64,000 bases of DNA, from positions 16,373,006 through 16,437,005 of the forward strand of contig NC_087063.1 in assembly GCF_963678635.1 (NCBI RefSeq), read 5' to 3'. Both the position numbers and the translations under genes were made by a program. Shown piece by piece: positions 20,027-30,034 of this stretch. The first letter of the stretch is position 1. Each line of letters begins with the position of its first letter. The notes beneath the pieces are model-generated. The model saw only the letters and a program-made list of their open reading frames with translations, was not told where the DNA came from and ran no database searches. Origin of the DNA: Symsagittifera roscoffensis. Taxonomy: Eukaryota; Xenacoelomorpha; Acoela; Convolutidae.

Positions 20027-20384
20027 TGTAATGCACTGCTTTTATTAATTAACCCGCATGGTTTCTAGATGTTATTGCATGTTATTAACTGGAGTTGATT
20101 TAGCAGTATCTCAATACGGACGCATGGGCCCCGACAGCATGGATTCTATCTCTATCACTTTCTCAGCTGTTTGAATTTAACTTTGGTTAGTAAACTTTAT
20201 TACTTTCAGCTAGCTCGATATTCAATATTATGTCCCAACTAATAACTCACTATTTACTTTTAATAAACACTAACTTGTTCAACTGCATGCTTGGGATTTT
20301 AACATTAATAATTTATGACATCAATTTCTAATATAGCACTTATTTCATGGCTATCAATAGCGTGCCATTTATGGGTACGCTACA
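20027..20384 (-). repeat. 5' LTR of the element (358 bp)
   Basis: Partner of the copy at 7993-8350 at a constant offset of 12,034 bp, identical by eye. In element orientation it begins TGTAGCGTACC and ends GCATTACA. Minus-strand AATAAA has its rc at 20196-20201. Confidence 0.93.
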
Positions 20385-20389
20385 CCTTT
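20385..20389. repeat. Target-site duplication CCTTT, right side
   Basis: Exact copy of 7988-7992, flanking the right LTR. Confidence 0.9.
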
Positions 20390-21523
20390 GTCAAATGTCT
20401 GGCTTGTTTGCCTTCTATAAACTTCCATCGAGATGTACGAAAATTCAATTTTTATAGACCTACTTTTTTCATTATTTCTCTTTTGTTTCGACTTGTGTTT
20501 TTGTTTGTGTTGTGTTTGCAACTGATTAAAAGCTCTGCTTCACCTCTGTGTCTAACTTAAGTTTCTGAAATGTTCACTTGCTTTTTTTTACAAAATTAAT
20601 TAAGTTTGATTAAGTTTGATTTTTGTTTGATCTCATATTCCGAAAAAAGAAGTTTTTTGAAATTTATTAATTCTTGTTTTTAACCAAAATCCGAATTCGG
20701 GATTAAAATGTGAAGTATTCTCAAAATCAGTAGTTTGACGTTTGTGTTAGCTTGGTCATTAACCTCACATGACAGTCCTGCGCTCGCTCTCATTGCCTCA
20801 ATGCCTTAGATGTTGTCCTAAGTGTGACTCCTCCTTTTTGTGTTCATCTAATCGAGTGACCAGATGTATAACTGTTTGTCCAACGTATTTGGAGTCAGAT
20901 CCACAACATGAAATTTTCTAAGCCACTTCTGATTGAAGTTTACGCGAAAAGGAGGATTTGAAAGATAATAGGTATTTTTCAGCTTTCTGGTGTTGAATAC
21001 AATTGTGGTCCTTTTGTTCCTTATGGTCCGGATAAGGTGCGATCCGCTATGATATGTATTGCCTTGCACTAGCACTTTTGGTGGTGTGTCTTTATAATCA
21101 TGACCTCCTTGATTTTGGGTCCTGCCTGGGCTGTTGTTGACCTTCCTTTTTTATGATTTTATCTAAGATCATCGAGGCAAACTTATCTGTCGAGTATTCT
21201 GGATATTGGTTGTTAATACATAGTTGGTTCTGGGCATTGGTTGTTAACCCATCGTTTTATATTTACTTTCATCGCCCCATCAATTTTATTCCAGGTCACA
21301 TTGCTTCTATTATGTTCTTCTTACAATGGAGTGGGGCACAATATCTAAAGTTGAGAATCGTCCATGTAACAGGTTTGAGTGTTATTTATTTACATTCAAA
21401 CCTGTTATTCTCCTTTTTTTTCTCCTTTTGGGTTTTGTCAATTTTGTTCAACTCTCAGTATGACGAGCAAAACCAAACAAAATTAACCTTGTTATAAACA
21501 ATATATAAAATCCTCCTTGTTTA

Positions 21524-21941
21524 TCATTGCATTTTACGTGAGCTTGATCTACTGCTCAATCTGGCAATCTTTCTTTTTCTTGTGTGCTGTTTGACTGTTT
21601 TAGATCTAGCAGTTTGGGTTCGTATTGGTCTCTTTTTTTTTGAGATAATCTGCAGCTGTTTCATCCCTTTTTCAGATGGTGACTGTTCCCCGTGCTTTGC
21701 ATAGATTTGAGCTGCCGCTTCAATCTCACATAATGACTCACCTGTTACTTTCCGATTTTTCAGTTGGGACAAAAAAGTCCACATCTGCAAAAAATTTTAC
21801 TCCTTGTAAAATCGTTGAAATTATCTCGAACCGGTTGTTTGGCTCGCTGAAGCCCTCCAAAGCTTTTAATGACCTAGCACATCTGTACTCAACTGTCATG
21901 CTGCCTTTCTCAGAGTTGATTGATTTTGTTTTGAATTTCAT
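21524..21941 (-). pseudogene. Decayed ORF B of the SGNH-ORF element
   Basis: Two overlapping minus-strand frames (21941-21738 and 21790-21524) read as one Lys/Arg/Ser-rich protein broken by a frameshift. It has a helical part with LCEIEAAAQIYAKHGEQ and a very basic C-terminal tail with a KKKRPIRTQTARSK-type run, as in nucleic-acid-binding ORFs of retroelements. It lies downstream, in minus orientation, of the ORF A remnant at 22471-22707, which mirrors the gene order at 63132-64000. Confidence 0.45.
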
Positions 21942-22470
21942 TCACTGTTTTTTCTTTTCTCATGGATTAAGAACTGCAAAATTGACAGCCAAATTTTATC
22001 ATCAAACCTCTTCTGCACTGCCACTCTTGCCTTCTCCAATTTTCGGTTTTGTTCTTCTCGTCAGTCCTCGTCTTATTCATTTCGGTTTGAGTAGTTGTAG
22101 CTGAAAACTATTAACCGCTTGGTTTAAAAGTATCCTGTTTTCTCGTACTCGAAATCGCAAAAAAACAGGTTCTATAACCTTTTTAAGCGATTTCTTGGAA
22201 ACTCAAGTCTGTAAACAAATTATTTGATAAAGTATACTGTTTAAGATGCCAAGAAAATTACTTGCAGGCCACGAGATATGAATTTCACGAGGCTCAAAGC
22301 AAAGAGTAAACAACAACACTAACAGTTTGTTGGAGTACCGTTCACTTGCTCTCCTCCCGCCGAGAGTATGCTCTTCTCGATCAGTCCATGTGGGTTGCTC
22401 TCTGGTTTTCCGCTACAAGCCTGAGTGACTTCAATTTCAGGGCACTATCTTGATTGAACTCCAGATTCTC

Positions 22471-22707
22471 TCACACCAGCGCTGGCTCGTGCTTCCCATT
22501 CCTCTTCGATAGTAGGTGCTTGGTCACGGGAATGTCTAAAATGCCCGTTCGTCTCAGCGCATTTTCGGTATCAGGCAGTCTGTTTTTCCTGCAATACAAT
22601 ATCGCACTGATATGCGCTTTTCTCGTCTTCAGATCGTCTTCTTCTGTAGGCAAAGTGATGGTTGAAAAGGTCTCTCTTTCTGCGGTGTTCAGAATCCTTA
22701 AAAACAA
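22471..22707 (-). pseudogene. Fragment of SGNH-like ORF A (related to the ORF at 63132)
   Basis: The 78-residue frame contains ISAILYCRKNRLPDTENALR, a TGIL motif and LLSKRNGKHE. This aligns with IPAIVYCRRNGTEDIEESLV, TGIL and FISKRKAKDQ in the ORF at 63132-63704. The N-terminal GASSLDHA block is missing, so the copy is 5'-truncated. It is an old insertion in the FAXC-like intron. Confidence 0.6.
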
Positions 22708-22972
22708 AGAAAAATTCAGTACGAAAAAATTAAGTTTCGTTTTGAAATTTTTTTATTTATTCATTTCATTTTGTTTTATTGCTAAGATATTTGTATTTAA
22801 TTATATATGCTGCTAGTCCTCCAATTTTTTTAGCACCTGTCCCCCACATCACGCTCAAAAAACAACAGGAATTAGTTTTTGACAATCGACGTTTTTTTGA
22901 GTAAGTGTAGTTCGAGCTTTCTGTGCTACTTGCGCATCAACGTGCATCTTCTATTACTTTCTTTTTTGATAG

Positions 22973-23565
22973 GCCAGAATATCCCAGATTCAACGCATAT
23001 CCTTGAAATGTTTGTGGATGATTTCAAAGTTGACTTAGACGAGCATTTAACACAAGAAGAACGCGCTATCTCACGAGCTTTCCAGCGCATGCTGAGCGAG
23101 GGTGCATTGTTCGCTGGGTTTGCATGGCGCTTTACTCTTTCGGATAACGGAAAGCTGATGGTGAAAAGCCTCTTAGGCGGCGGAGTGGTAGGCAATGCAA
23201 TTTCGCAATTCGCTGGAATGGGAATGAGAAAAAATGTGTGGGCACAGGGTACAGGGCGAATGACACGTGAGCAAATTTTGAAAGGCTGTTTTGATGACAT
23301 CGATGCATGTTCAGTTTTTTTGGCGAACAAACCTTATATGATGGGCGATCGCGTATCTTTTATTGACTGTTTGATGTTCGGATTTTTGCAGACGATTTTT
23401 TTTACATTTCACTGTTCAACAGATGAGAATCCGATAAAAGATCATATGTTAAAGCGCCAAAATCTGGACAGTTATCGACAAAGAATCCAGAATGAGGTTT
23501 TCCCCGATTGGAAAGAAATTGCAGAGAACAAAGAATCAACAAGGACATGGGCACCTGATTTATAA
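22973..23565 (+). CDS. FAXC: FAXC-like protein, terminal coding exon
   Basis: Encodes the C-terminal GST-like helical domain: QNIPDS, FKVDLDEHLTQEERAISRAF, a central GMGM stretch, GTGRMTREQI, DIDACSVFLANKPYMMGDR with SFIDCLMFGFL, and the ending NEVFPDWKEI. These match the FAXC family order closely. With exon 1 the protein is 256 residues, shorter than typical vertebrate FAXC (about 400), which has extra N-terminal sequence including a membrane segment. Either that part is absent here or it lies in unseen 5' exons. The stop at 23563-23565 is followed by AATAAA at 23713-23718. Confidence 0.88.
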
Positions 23566-23712
23566 AACTATCGAAAGCAGTTGGGAAAACAAATCAAACT
23601 TACGTCTTTAAAATATAAATCTATCGAAATATCAAATAAGTTTGTACATTCAGTTACATCAGCTAAAAATTCAAAATAATATAAAATTGATTTGATTTAT
23701 TTGGACAAAACG

Positions 23713-23718
23713 AATAAA
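23713..23718 (+). terminator. Polyadenylation signal of the FAXC-like gene
   Basis: AATAAA 148 nt past the FAXC-like stop, the first canonical signal on that strand. Confidence 0.5.
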
Positions 23719-23863
23719 ATGTGATTTGAAAGTATGTTTTTATTAATCAACCGAGCTTGCGAGCATTGTTATTTTAGGAAATCAGTTTTTTTTTCCATCT
23801 TTTGCTGAAGTTACTGTGGTTGCTTTTAGTTACATAACAAATTATTATATGCAAAATCGTGAA

Positions 23864-24039
23864 GCGACAATTCGTAACAGGCGATAACTCGTAACAGGCG
23901 AAAATTCGTAACAGTAGGTTAACGGGGAAGACTGATTCACGCGCAGTGTTCCTCTCGTGCCGGACGTAAGCGCAGCGGAGCAAGCGTATTCTACTTGTCA
24001 ATGTCTTGTTACGAATTGTCGCTTGTTACGAATTGTCGC
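23864..24039. mobile_element. 176-bp MITE with 17-bp tandem units in its inverted ends
   Basis: The left end has three 17-bp units (gcgacaattcgtaacag and two variants) at 23864-23914. The right end has two reverse-complement units at 24006-24039. The centre is GC-rich. No target-site duplication was confirmed. Confidence 0.6.
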
Positions 24040-24333
24040 CCTTTTCCTGAACAAAAATACGACCAAAATAAGTTTAACATTGTTCTTTGACGCTCAACAA
24101 ATCAATGATATTTTGTGGCTTCATATTAAAAACAGAGGCAAAGAAGCAACTTTGCAAACACGAGCGAGAAAGCGGCAAATATACGGGAGCTTTAAGATGC
24201 ACAAAAACTATTTGGAATGGTAGCTTTTTTGCGAAGTCCATGGTATTTTTAATCATGAAAATCGTAAAATTTGCTCACGCTCATATTTTTTCGCGGTTTT
24301 TTCTACTTAAATCACGTTAATTTGTTTCCTAAA

Positions 24334-24417
24334 ATGAAACAAATTGCGCCTTCCAAAAATAAAAGTGTAATTGAAGTGCTAATGGCGCGAAAGAAAAACG
24401 TGATGGAACAAATGGAG
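24334..24417 (+). CDS. Small 89-residue protein, exon 1
   Basis: ATG followed by 28 codons (MKQIAPSKNKSVIEVLMARK and on to VMEQME), ending GAG|GTTTAA in phase 0. The predicted helix is basic and amphipathic. It pairs in phase with the exon at 25290. Family unknown. The GTTTAA donor is not the strongest consensus, so the exon is supported mainly by phase and by the quality of the joined reading frame. Confidence 0.45.
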
Positions 24418-25289
24418 GTTTAAAAGTGGATTTTAATTTATAGTATTTTCACAAAAACATTAATTGAGTCATCCAACAGTTAACTTATTTTGCAGATTTT
24501 TTGAAATTCAAGAGCTATAGGCTATTTTTCTAAAATCCAGTATCTTTTCGAACTCATGGACCCTTCCAACTGTGTGCTGTCTATGTTAGTTTACGGAAAA
24601 ATTTGATATAAAAGCAATTTTTAATGTTTTTCTTTTGTCTGGCCTTAAATAGCTGTTAAAATTTTCTCAACAGTTGATGTGGTAGTTTTGCACCCATGCT
24701 GTGTTTTAATTTTGGGTCCCAAATGCGCATAGTAAATTATACTATTTTGAATCAGTATTCAGAATTTTAAATTAATCAAGCAACTTTTGATCTCATAATT
24801 TTTGTCAAATTCAAAATATTTTGAGAAAAAGTCATTTGAAGTTTCTAATTTATGTTCAGCGAAGTTTTTGAAATAACAATAGAATGGTTTAAATCAATGT
24901 TTTTTGAAAATTCTCAAATTTTTTTCGCAAAAACTCGGTTATTTAGCAGACCCTAATATTTTAAAAATCTTCTACATTTCAAGGTTTTCAACGGATTGTT
25001 CTTCAGGCGAAGTTTTTTTGCTTTTCTTAGGCTTGCCTTATCGACTGAAGTCATAGATTCCCAAACTTATCTGACAGTTTGAACAGCGTGACAGTTTGAA
25101 CGAGTTAGTCCGTTAGGCGAAAAATCTGTTCTTAATACAAATACAATCAGCATAATAAAGGTCGTTATCACAGAAAGGTAAGAGAAAAACCTCTATTTTG
25201 AAACTAGAAGTCCTAGTTTTTGAGCATTTATATTTATTACTGTCAATTAATTATTTTGACAGCAAGTTATCAGTTGTTATTTACTTCAG

Positions 25290-25475
25290 CATTTTCTCAA
25301 GGAAGTGCCAGCGTTTTCAGTTTCTCAAGAACTTGTTTTTGAGAAGAAAATTGTCATTGCGGCTTACGGTGTGTTTCGTCCGCTTTTCGCAAAATATTGC
25401 AACGGATGGATGAAGGATTACAAAAATGTCGCCAAGGGTTGGGCGGATTTCGCGGCAGGATTGACTGAGAGGTAA
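25290..25475 (+). CDS. Small 89-residue protein, terminal exon
   Basis: Follows the acceptor atttacttcag and is open for 61 codons to TAA, with no internal ATG near its start, which is why it is easily missed. The peptide begins HFLKEVPAFSVSQELVFEKK and ends WADFAAGLTER. It is helical with a hydrophobic centre (IVIAAYGVFRPLF), possibly a membrane-associated or packing helix. Phase 0 matches exon 1 at 24334-24417 across an 872-bp intron. No family is recognised. Confidence 0.5.
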   Translation, partial: HFLKEVPAFSVSQELVFEKKIVIAAYGVFRPLFAKYCNGWMKDYKNVAKGWADFAAGLTER

Positions 25476-25640
25476 CAGATGATTTCTGAGCCACATTCAC
25501 TTGTTGCCTATTCTACGCGTCAAAAAATGAAAAGGAATGTATAAAAAATGATGAAATAATGGATTTATTTTGGAAAAAATTTATTGTATAAAAAAAAGTT
25601 GTAGGCTCTTTTTTCATGGAACATTTTCTTTCATCGTTTT

Positions 25641-26404
25641 CACGTGGAGGCTTAAATACAACCTGAATACAGGTTGAGTTACTTTTGTCAATATAGAAGC
25701 ACGTTGTTTTATTTCAAATATCTATTGGAAAGAAACTAACAAGAGTGTTGAGTCTAAGACTTGTTAGTCAACCAAACATCAGTAGACTGATGCAACTTCT
25801 AGTGGTGCAACTGTAAGTTTACATTGGTAAATTCAAATTGATTGACCTTACGATGAAGTTGAAATGACCAAATAATTACCCATTTAAACACTTTGTGAAC
25901 ATTATTTGAGAGTTACTAAAAGCGTACGGCTTTGAGTGAAAATTTTTCTACATTATTTGCGAGTTACTAAAAGCGTACGGCTTTAAGTGAAAGTTTTTCG
26001 ATCCGAAAGTTGACGTTCCATTTTGCACCAATGGCTTCCAGCGAAAACATAACATTGACTGTCATTTGCAATGGAACCGAACGCTTCCAAGTCGTGATGA
26101 AAAGTCACTGGCGTTCTCTGCCGGACAACGAGGGATTCACTTTATTGCTACACGAGATCTCTATGGTATGTAGAATCAATCTAACAAAACATCATTTTGA
26201 CGCTCGGATGAAGAACTGGGAAATCATAAAAGGACACAGGTCTTTATTGGTTTGATACATCAGGGGGCGAGGAGGGGCGTGCACATATTGAGCAGCTGAA
26301 TTTGAGTTGTTCAGGTTTCTTGGAGATTTAGATAGATTTTTTTTCAGTTTAAACACCACCCCCCCTCCCCAACACCCCGTGTAAAGGTTATCTATTCCCC
26401 TATT
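25641..26404 (+). repeat. Tandem unit A1 (764 bp) carrying first exon copy 1
   Basis: Nearly identical to 26405-27171. It contains a 51-bp direct repeat upstream of the ATG (25899-25949 and 25950-26000, with gagttactaaaagcgtacgg in both), a possible promoter duplication. It ends in a poly-C stretch and attcccctatt. Confidence 0.92.
26031..26165 (+). CDS. Lectin-like gene, alternative first exon copy A1
   Basis: 45 codons from ATG, MASSENITLTVICNGTERFQ to the end LLLHEISM, then donor ATG|GTATGT in phase 0. The donor is strong. The next exon in phase is one of the three central copies starting CGG ACT AAA (Arg-Thr-Lys). No signal peptide is seen, so a cytoplasmic start or an unseen leader is implied. 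The protein is identical to copy A2. The paired 51-bp repeats just upstream are present in both copies, so each could have its own promoter. Confidence 0.6.
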
Positions 26405-27171
26405 CACGTGGAGGCTTAAATACAACCTGAATACAGGTTGAGTTACTTTTGTCAATATAGAAGCACGTTGTTTTATTTTAAATATCTATTGGAAAGAAAC
26501 TAACAAGAGTGTTGAGTCTAAGACTTGTTAGTCAACCAAACATCAGTAGACTGATGCAACTTCTAGTGGTGCAACTGTAAGTTTACATTGGTAAATTCAA
26601 ATTGATTGACCTTACGATGAAGTTGAAATGACCAAATAATTACCAATTTAAACACTTTGTGAACATTATTTGAGAGTTACTAAAAGCGTACGGCTTTGAG
26701 TGAAAATTTTTCTACATTATTTGCGAGTTACTAAAAGCGTACGGCTTTAAGTGAAAGTTTTTCGATCCGAAAGTTGACGTTCCATTTTGCACCAATGGCT
26801 TCCAGCGAAAACATAACATTGACTGTCATTTGCAATGGAACCGAACGCTTCCAAGTCGTGATGAAAAGTCACTGGCGTTCTCTGCCGGACAACGAGGGAT
26901 TCACTTTATTGCTACACGAGATCTCTATGGTATGTAGAATCAATCTAACAAAACATCATTTTGACGCTCGGATGAAGAACTGGGAAATCATAAAAGGACA
27001 CAGGTCTTTATTGGTTTGATACATCAGGGGGCGAGGAGGGGGCGTGCACATATTGAGCAGCTGAATTTGAGTTGTTCAGGTTTCTTGGAGAGTTAGATAG
27101 AATTTTTTTCAGTTAAAACACCACCCCCCCCCTCCCCAACACCCCGTGTAAAGGTTATCTATTCCCCTATT
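26405..27171 (+). repeat. Tandem unit A2 (767 bp) carrying first exon copy 2
   Basis: Copy of 25641-26404 with a few differences in the poly-C tract and single bases. It retains the 51-bp double repeat (26663-26764). Confidence 0.92.
26795..26929 (+). CDS. Lectin-like gene, alternative first exon copy A2
   Basis: The protein sequence is identical to A1, with the same GTATGT donor in phase 0. Because both copies carry the start codon and neither has an acceptor-like site before it, they would act as alternative first exons, not as serial repeats. The intron to the first central exon is about 1.86 kb. Confidence 0.6.
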
Positions 27172-27400
27172 CATTTTATGATAAAACGCTGTCCACAATA
27201 GTTAGTTTTTCTACCATGCAGAACTGCAATAGGTTAAGTTTCTAATTAGTTTTTAATTGCCAATGAAGGTAGTGACTACACTTATATAGGTCGTAATGAT
27301 GTTTTCGTTTTTATTTAACTTTTCGGGGTTTGAGGTTTGATTTCTTCTTAGATTAAAATTAAATTCATTTGCTAAAAGAAAGGCAAATTACGCTTTTGAA

Positions 27401-30034
27401 ATAAGAAAGTCGAAATGGCGCGGCGAAAACAAAGACGAAATAACTTCTATGTTTGAAAGTGGATTCTATTCTAAGGTTTAAGATTCGATCCAGTTTTCTT
27501 TATATGGGCTAGTTTTCGGAAAATTTTGATCAAAAAGTTATCTTGAAATATAAAGAGCATCACCGTGCTATATTTCTAGTGAGATATCAAATTAAAGCCC
27601 TTTCGACGTGTTTAGAACGATTACAAAAGAAATTTCAAAAAATTTTCCAGTGGGGCGAAAAACGTTTTTTTTTAAAGTTTTTTCAAGTTATCAGTCAACT
27701 TTGAGCAAGTAAAGCAATCGAGTAACGTCCGTTATATGAAAATTTAACTTTCTATAGGCTTTAAGACTAAGAAAACTTTTTTTACTAAAAGAAAACTAGT
27801 TTTGCGCTTCTGTTGCAAATTATGTTTTTTTGTTTGTCATTCATATTTCTCGAGTATGCCTAATTCACTAATTTTTTACCCAATTGTATAGTTTTCTTAT
27901 CCCACCACGCGGTGAAGAAAAAACCTTTTTGTAGTGTTTTTAAGGAATGTGGTTGAAATATTCTGTGCTACTTGCACAGCAACCGGCTATCCTTGTTTTA
28001 AATGGGATTCGGTTAGTCGATTTTCAGAAAAATCAAAACCTTAATGGAAAAGAGAGGTAGGTTTGTGTGCCATCTGAAGTTTCGTTGTATTAATCAGTTT
28101 TTCAAATGTGAAGTGGAAAAGAGCCAGAATTTGAATTCTAGGCATGGTTTTAATACTTGTTTTTTCACTAACCCTCAAGTAGTGACACAAGCTATTATAG
28201 TTAAATGTAAGGGCTCTTTCTCCTTGTAGGCCAACCTGCATTTTTACTTGTACAACTTAAGCTCACAGTAACCTACTGTTTCTAAAAATTGTTTTTAATC
28301 AGGCTATTCAAGCATGTTTTTGTCTTCATAACAATTTTTTACTGCCATAAAACTGATGTCTATGCGAGCTGGCGGAAATTTTTGGTATAATGTATGAAGG
28401 ACAAATGTGTCCAGGTTAGTTAGCGGCTCTGTTTCAGTTTGCATTTTTTGATTTTCTCTGAAATTACATTTAAGAAAGCCTGTTTTAAATGACTTTTAAT
28501 GTTCTAAATTGCAACAAGGCATAGCGTAAACAATTGAATCAAATGGAAAAACATTTTTTCATGCAAATTGCGGTATGAGAACAATGTTTAGACAACACTA
28601 AGTGCGGGTCGGAAGCTGGAAGAAAGCTTTGTGAGTTTGTTCACCTTATGAAGTTTCATTACCTTATGACTACGTTGAAGCGCCCAAGATTTGATAAGTT
28701 GAATACACTCCCTCCAACCAGTTGCCCTATAGTTAAAAAAACTATAATTGCTCCCTCCAACCAATGTATGGTTTTTACAATTTCAGCGGACTAAATTTGG
28801 CGCTCTGATCATTCGTGATAGTGCCTCCAATGAACAAATAAAAACATTGAATGGGCTGAAAGACAGGCAGGAAATATCAGTCGGGTCCATTCCGTCTAGA
28901 GTGACTTGTCTGGAAGATAAAGTCATTCAGTTGACTGCTCAATTAGCCGAAATGAATAAAAAATTTGAAGCCAAAACTGCACGAATTCCAGTTGCACCAA
29001 ATCTTATCAAGAATAGTTTGCTTCGAGAAGTTGATATCTCGACTAGCATTCCGACTGGGTTTTGCCTCAATACTTTCAGAACTGGAGGTAGCATGAACTT
29101 TGCAGCTGTGCATCCTTATTGCCAGGGTTTTGAGGGCTGTTACACGGAAACAGCTCCCAATAATTCGGTAACGCCAGAGAAGTGTGCGGAGGCTGGTGCC
29201 GACCGGCCGGTCTGGTACGGCAGATATAACATGGGACCCCGCCGGACCAGAGGTGGACTATCGACGGGGTGGGGAACCATAACCGACGGGCATCTTTTGA
29301 AATTGAAAGGCACCCGAATCGATAAACACGAGACCACAGTAAACATGCCATGTATCGAGGCAGGGGCTGCGACCTTGGTCCGATTTACAGCTTGGATTAA
29401 GTGTGTCAAGGGAGCAGTCCAATTTTCAGTTGACTACCCGTTCTGGGACAACCCATCTGGTCTTCTGGAAGGAGAAAGAAAGAATGGCTTATGCCGAGCT
29501 CAAGATTGCGTGGGATCACCTCAAGGCAAAGCGTCTTATTGGCGTTTAAGGAGCGATCATTCTCAAAAAAAATTAAAAGTTGGATCGAAGAATTTTTTTG
29601 AAATTGTTGCTTTTATTAACATAATTCTTATTGATCGAGTTTTTTGGTCTTTAGGTCGTATGGTTGCTTTTTTTAAGGAAAAATTTCACGCTTGCTCATT
29701 TTAATACCTGGGAACGGTTCGACTTAAATTGTTTCAAGTTTAGTTTAAGAACGGAGCTTAGATACGCCTTGGATCTTTTTCCCCGCTACTATTTCTCCGC
29801 TTTTGCAAAAGTTCGTTACAAGGTGCACAATTCGTGTATGCTTATTTGTCTAATTCTTTCTTAACAGGGGAGATCTTTGTTACAACGAACGAACAATTGG
29901 GGGGGGGGGGGGTTAGTTAACAAGATCCACGCTCTTTACATGCAAAAATGCAAATGGCGAAAAAATAGAGCTTGACTTTTAGTTTCAAAGTTGGATTTTT
30001 AGTTTTCAGATTCCTAACATAATTATAAATGGAA
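27401..30034 (+). repeat. Tandem unit B1 (2,634 bp)
   Basis: First of three head-to-tail units starting ataagaaagtcgaaatggcg, with central exon B1 inside and a G-run near 29899. The units differ by scattered single bases and homopolymer lengths only. Confidence 0.93.
28787..29452 (+). CDS. Lectin-like gene, central exon copy B1
   Basis: Starts after ttacaatttcag in phase 0. Its first ~60 residues include a coiled coil (SRVTCLEDKVIQLTAQLAEM). A Cys- and aromatic-rich beta domain of about 150 residues follows, with GGSMNFAAVHPYC, PVWYGRYNMGPR, GWGTITDGHLLKLKG and LVRFTAWIKCVKGAVQFSVD. By eye this resembles carbohydrate-binding or fibre-tip beta-sandwich domains, some of them in phage tail proteins, but I cannot confirm this. 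The frame stays open to 29704. The donor must be phase 1 to join exon C: 29453 (TCT G|GTCTTC, used here) or 29544 (TGG C|GTTTAAG). Confidence 0.6.

Larger units (their letters stand above)
7993..20384 (-). mobile_element. Complete env-bearing Ty3/gypsy-type LTR retrotransposon
   Basis: A 12,392-bp element read on the minus strand and inserted antisense in the FAXC-like intron. Order from its 5' end: LTR, primer site, gag, pol (frameshift), an opposite-strand gene cassette, env-like ORF, LTR. The two 358-bp LTRs appear identical by eye, and gag and pol are uninterrupted, so the insertion is recent and possibly still active. The element is unusually long for its class because of the pol C-terminal macrodomain extension and the 1.8-kb pol-env interval. 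Presence of env suggests an errantivirus-like (endogenous retrovirus-like) member of Metaviridae. Confidence 0.93.
4996..22972 (+). other. 17,977-bp intron of the FAXC-like gene
   Basis: Bounded by GTTAATC at the donor and tttttgatAG at the acceptor, with matching phase 1 on both sides. More than two thirds of its length is a single antisense LTR retrotransposon (7993-20384). The rest is AT-rich DNA with paired hairpins (6674-6949), degenerate gcggcc repeats (6960-7760) and a decayed ORF-bearing element (21524-22707). Positions 4996-6670 and 20390-21520 show no gene or clear repeat. Confidence 0.8.

Noticed and set aside
21676-22104. Plus-strand 142-codon open frame
   Set aside because: It lies opposite the decayed minus-strand basic ORF, has poly-Phe/Ser/Leu shadow composition, and has no splice or family support.
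23864-24039. CRISPR-like array, from the repeated 17-bp units
   Set aside because: The units are adjacent with no spacers and are mirrored as inverted ends, in a eukaryotic intronised context.
29076-29409. Minus-strand frames inside the central exon, also at 31706-32039 and 34378-34672
   Set aside because: They are antisense shadows repeated simply because the 2.63-kb unit is repeated.
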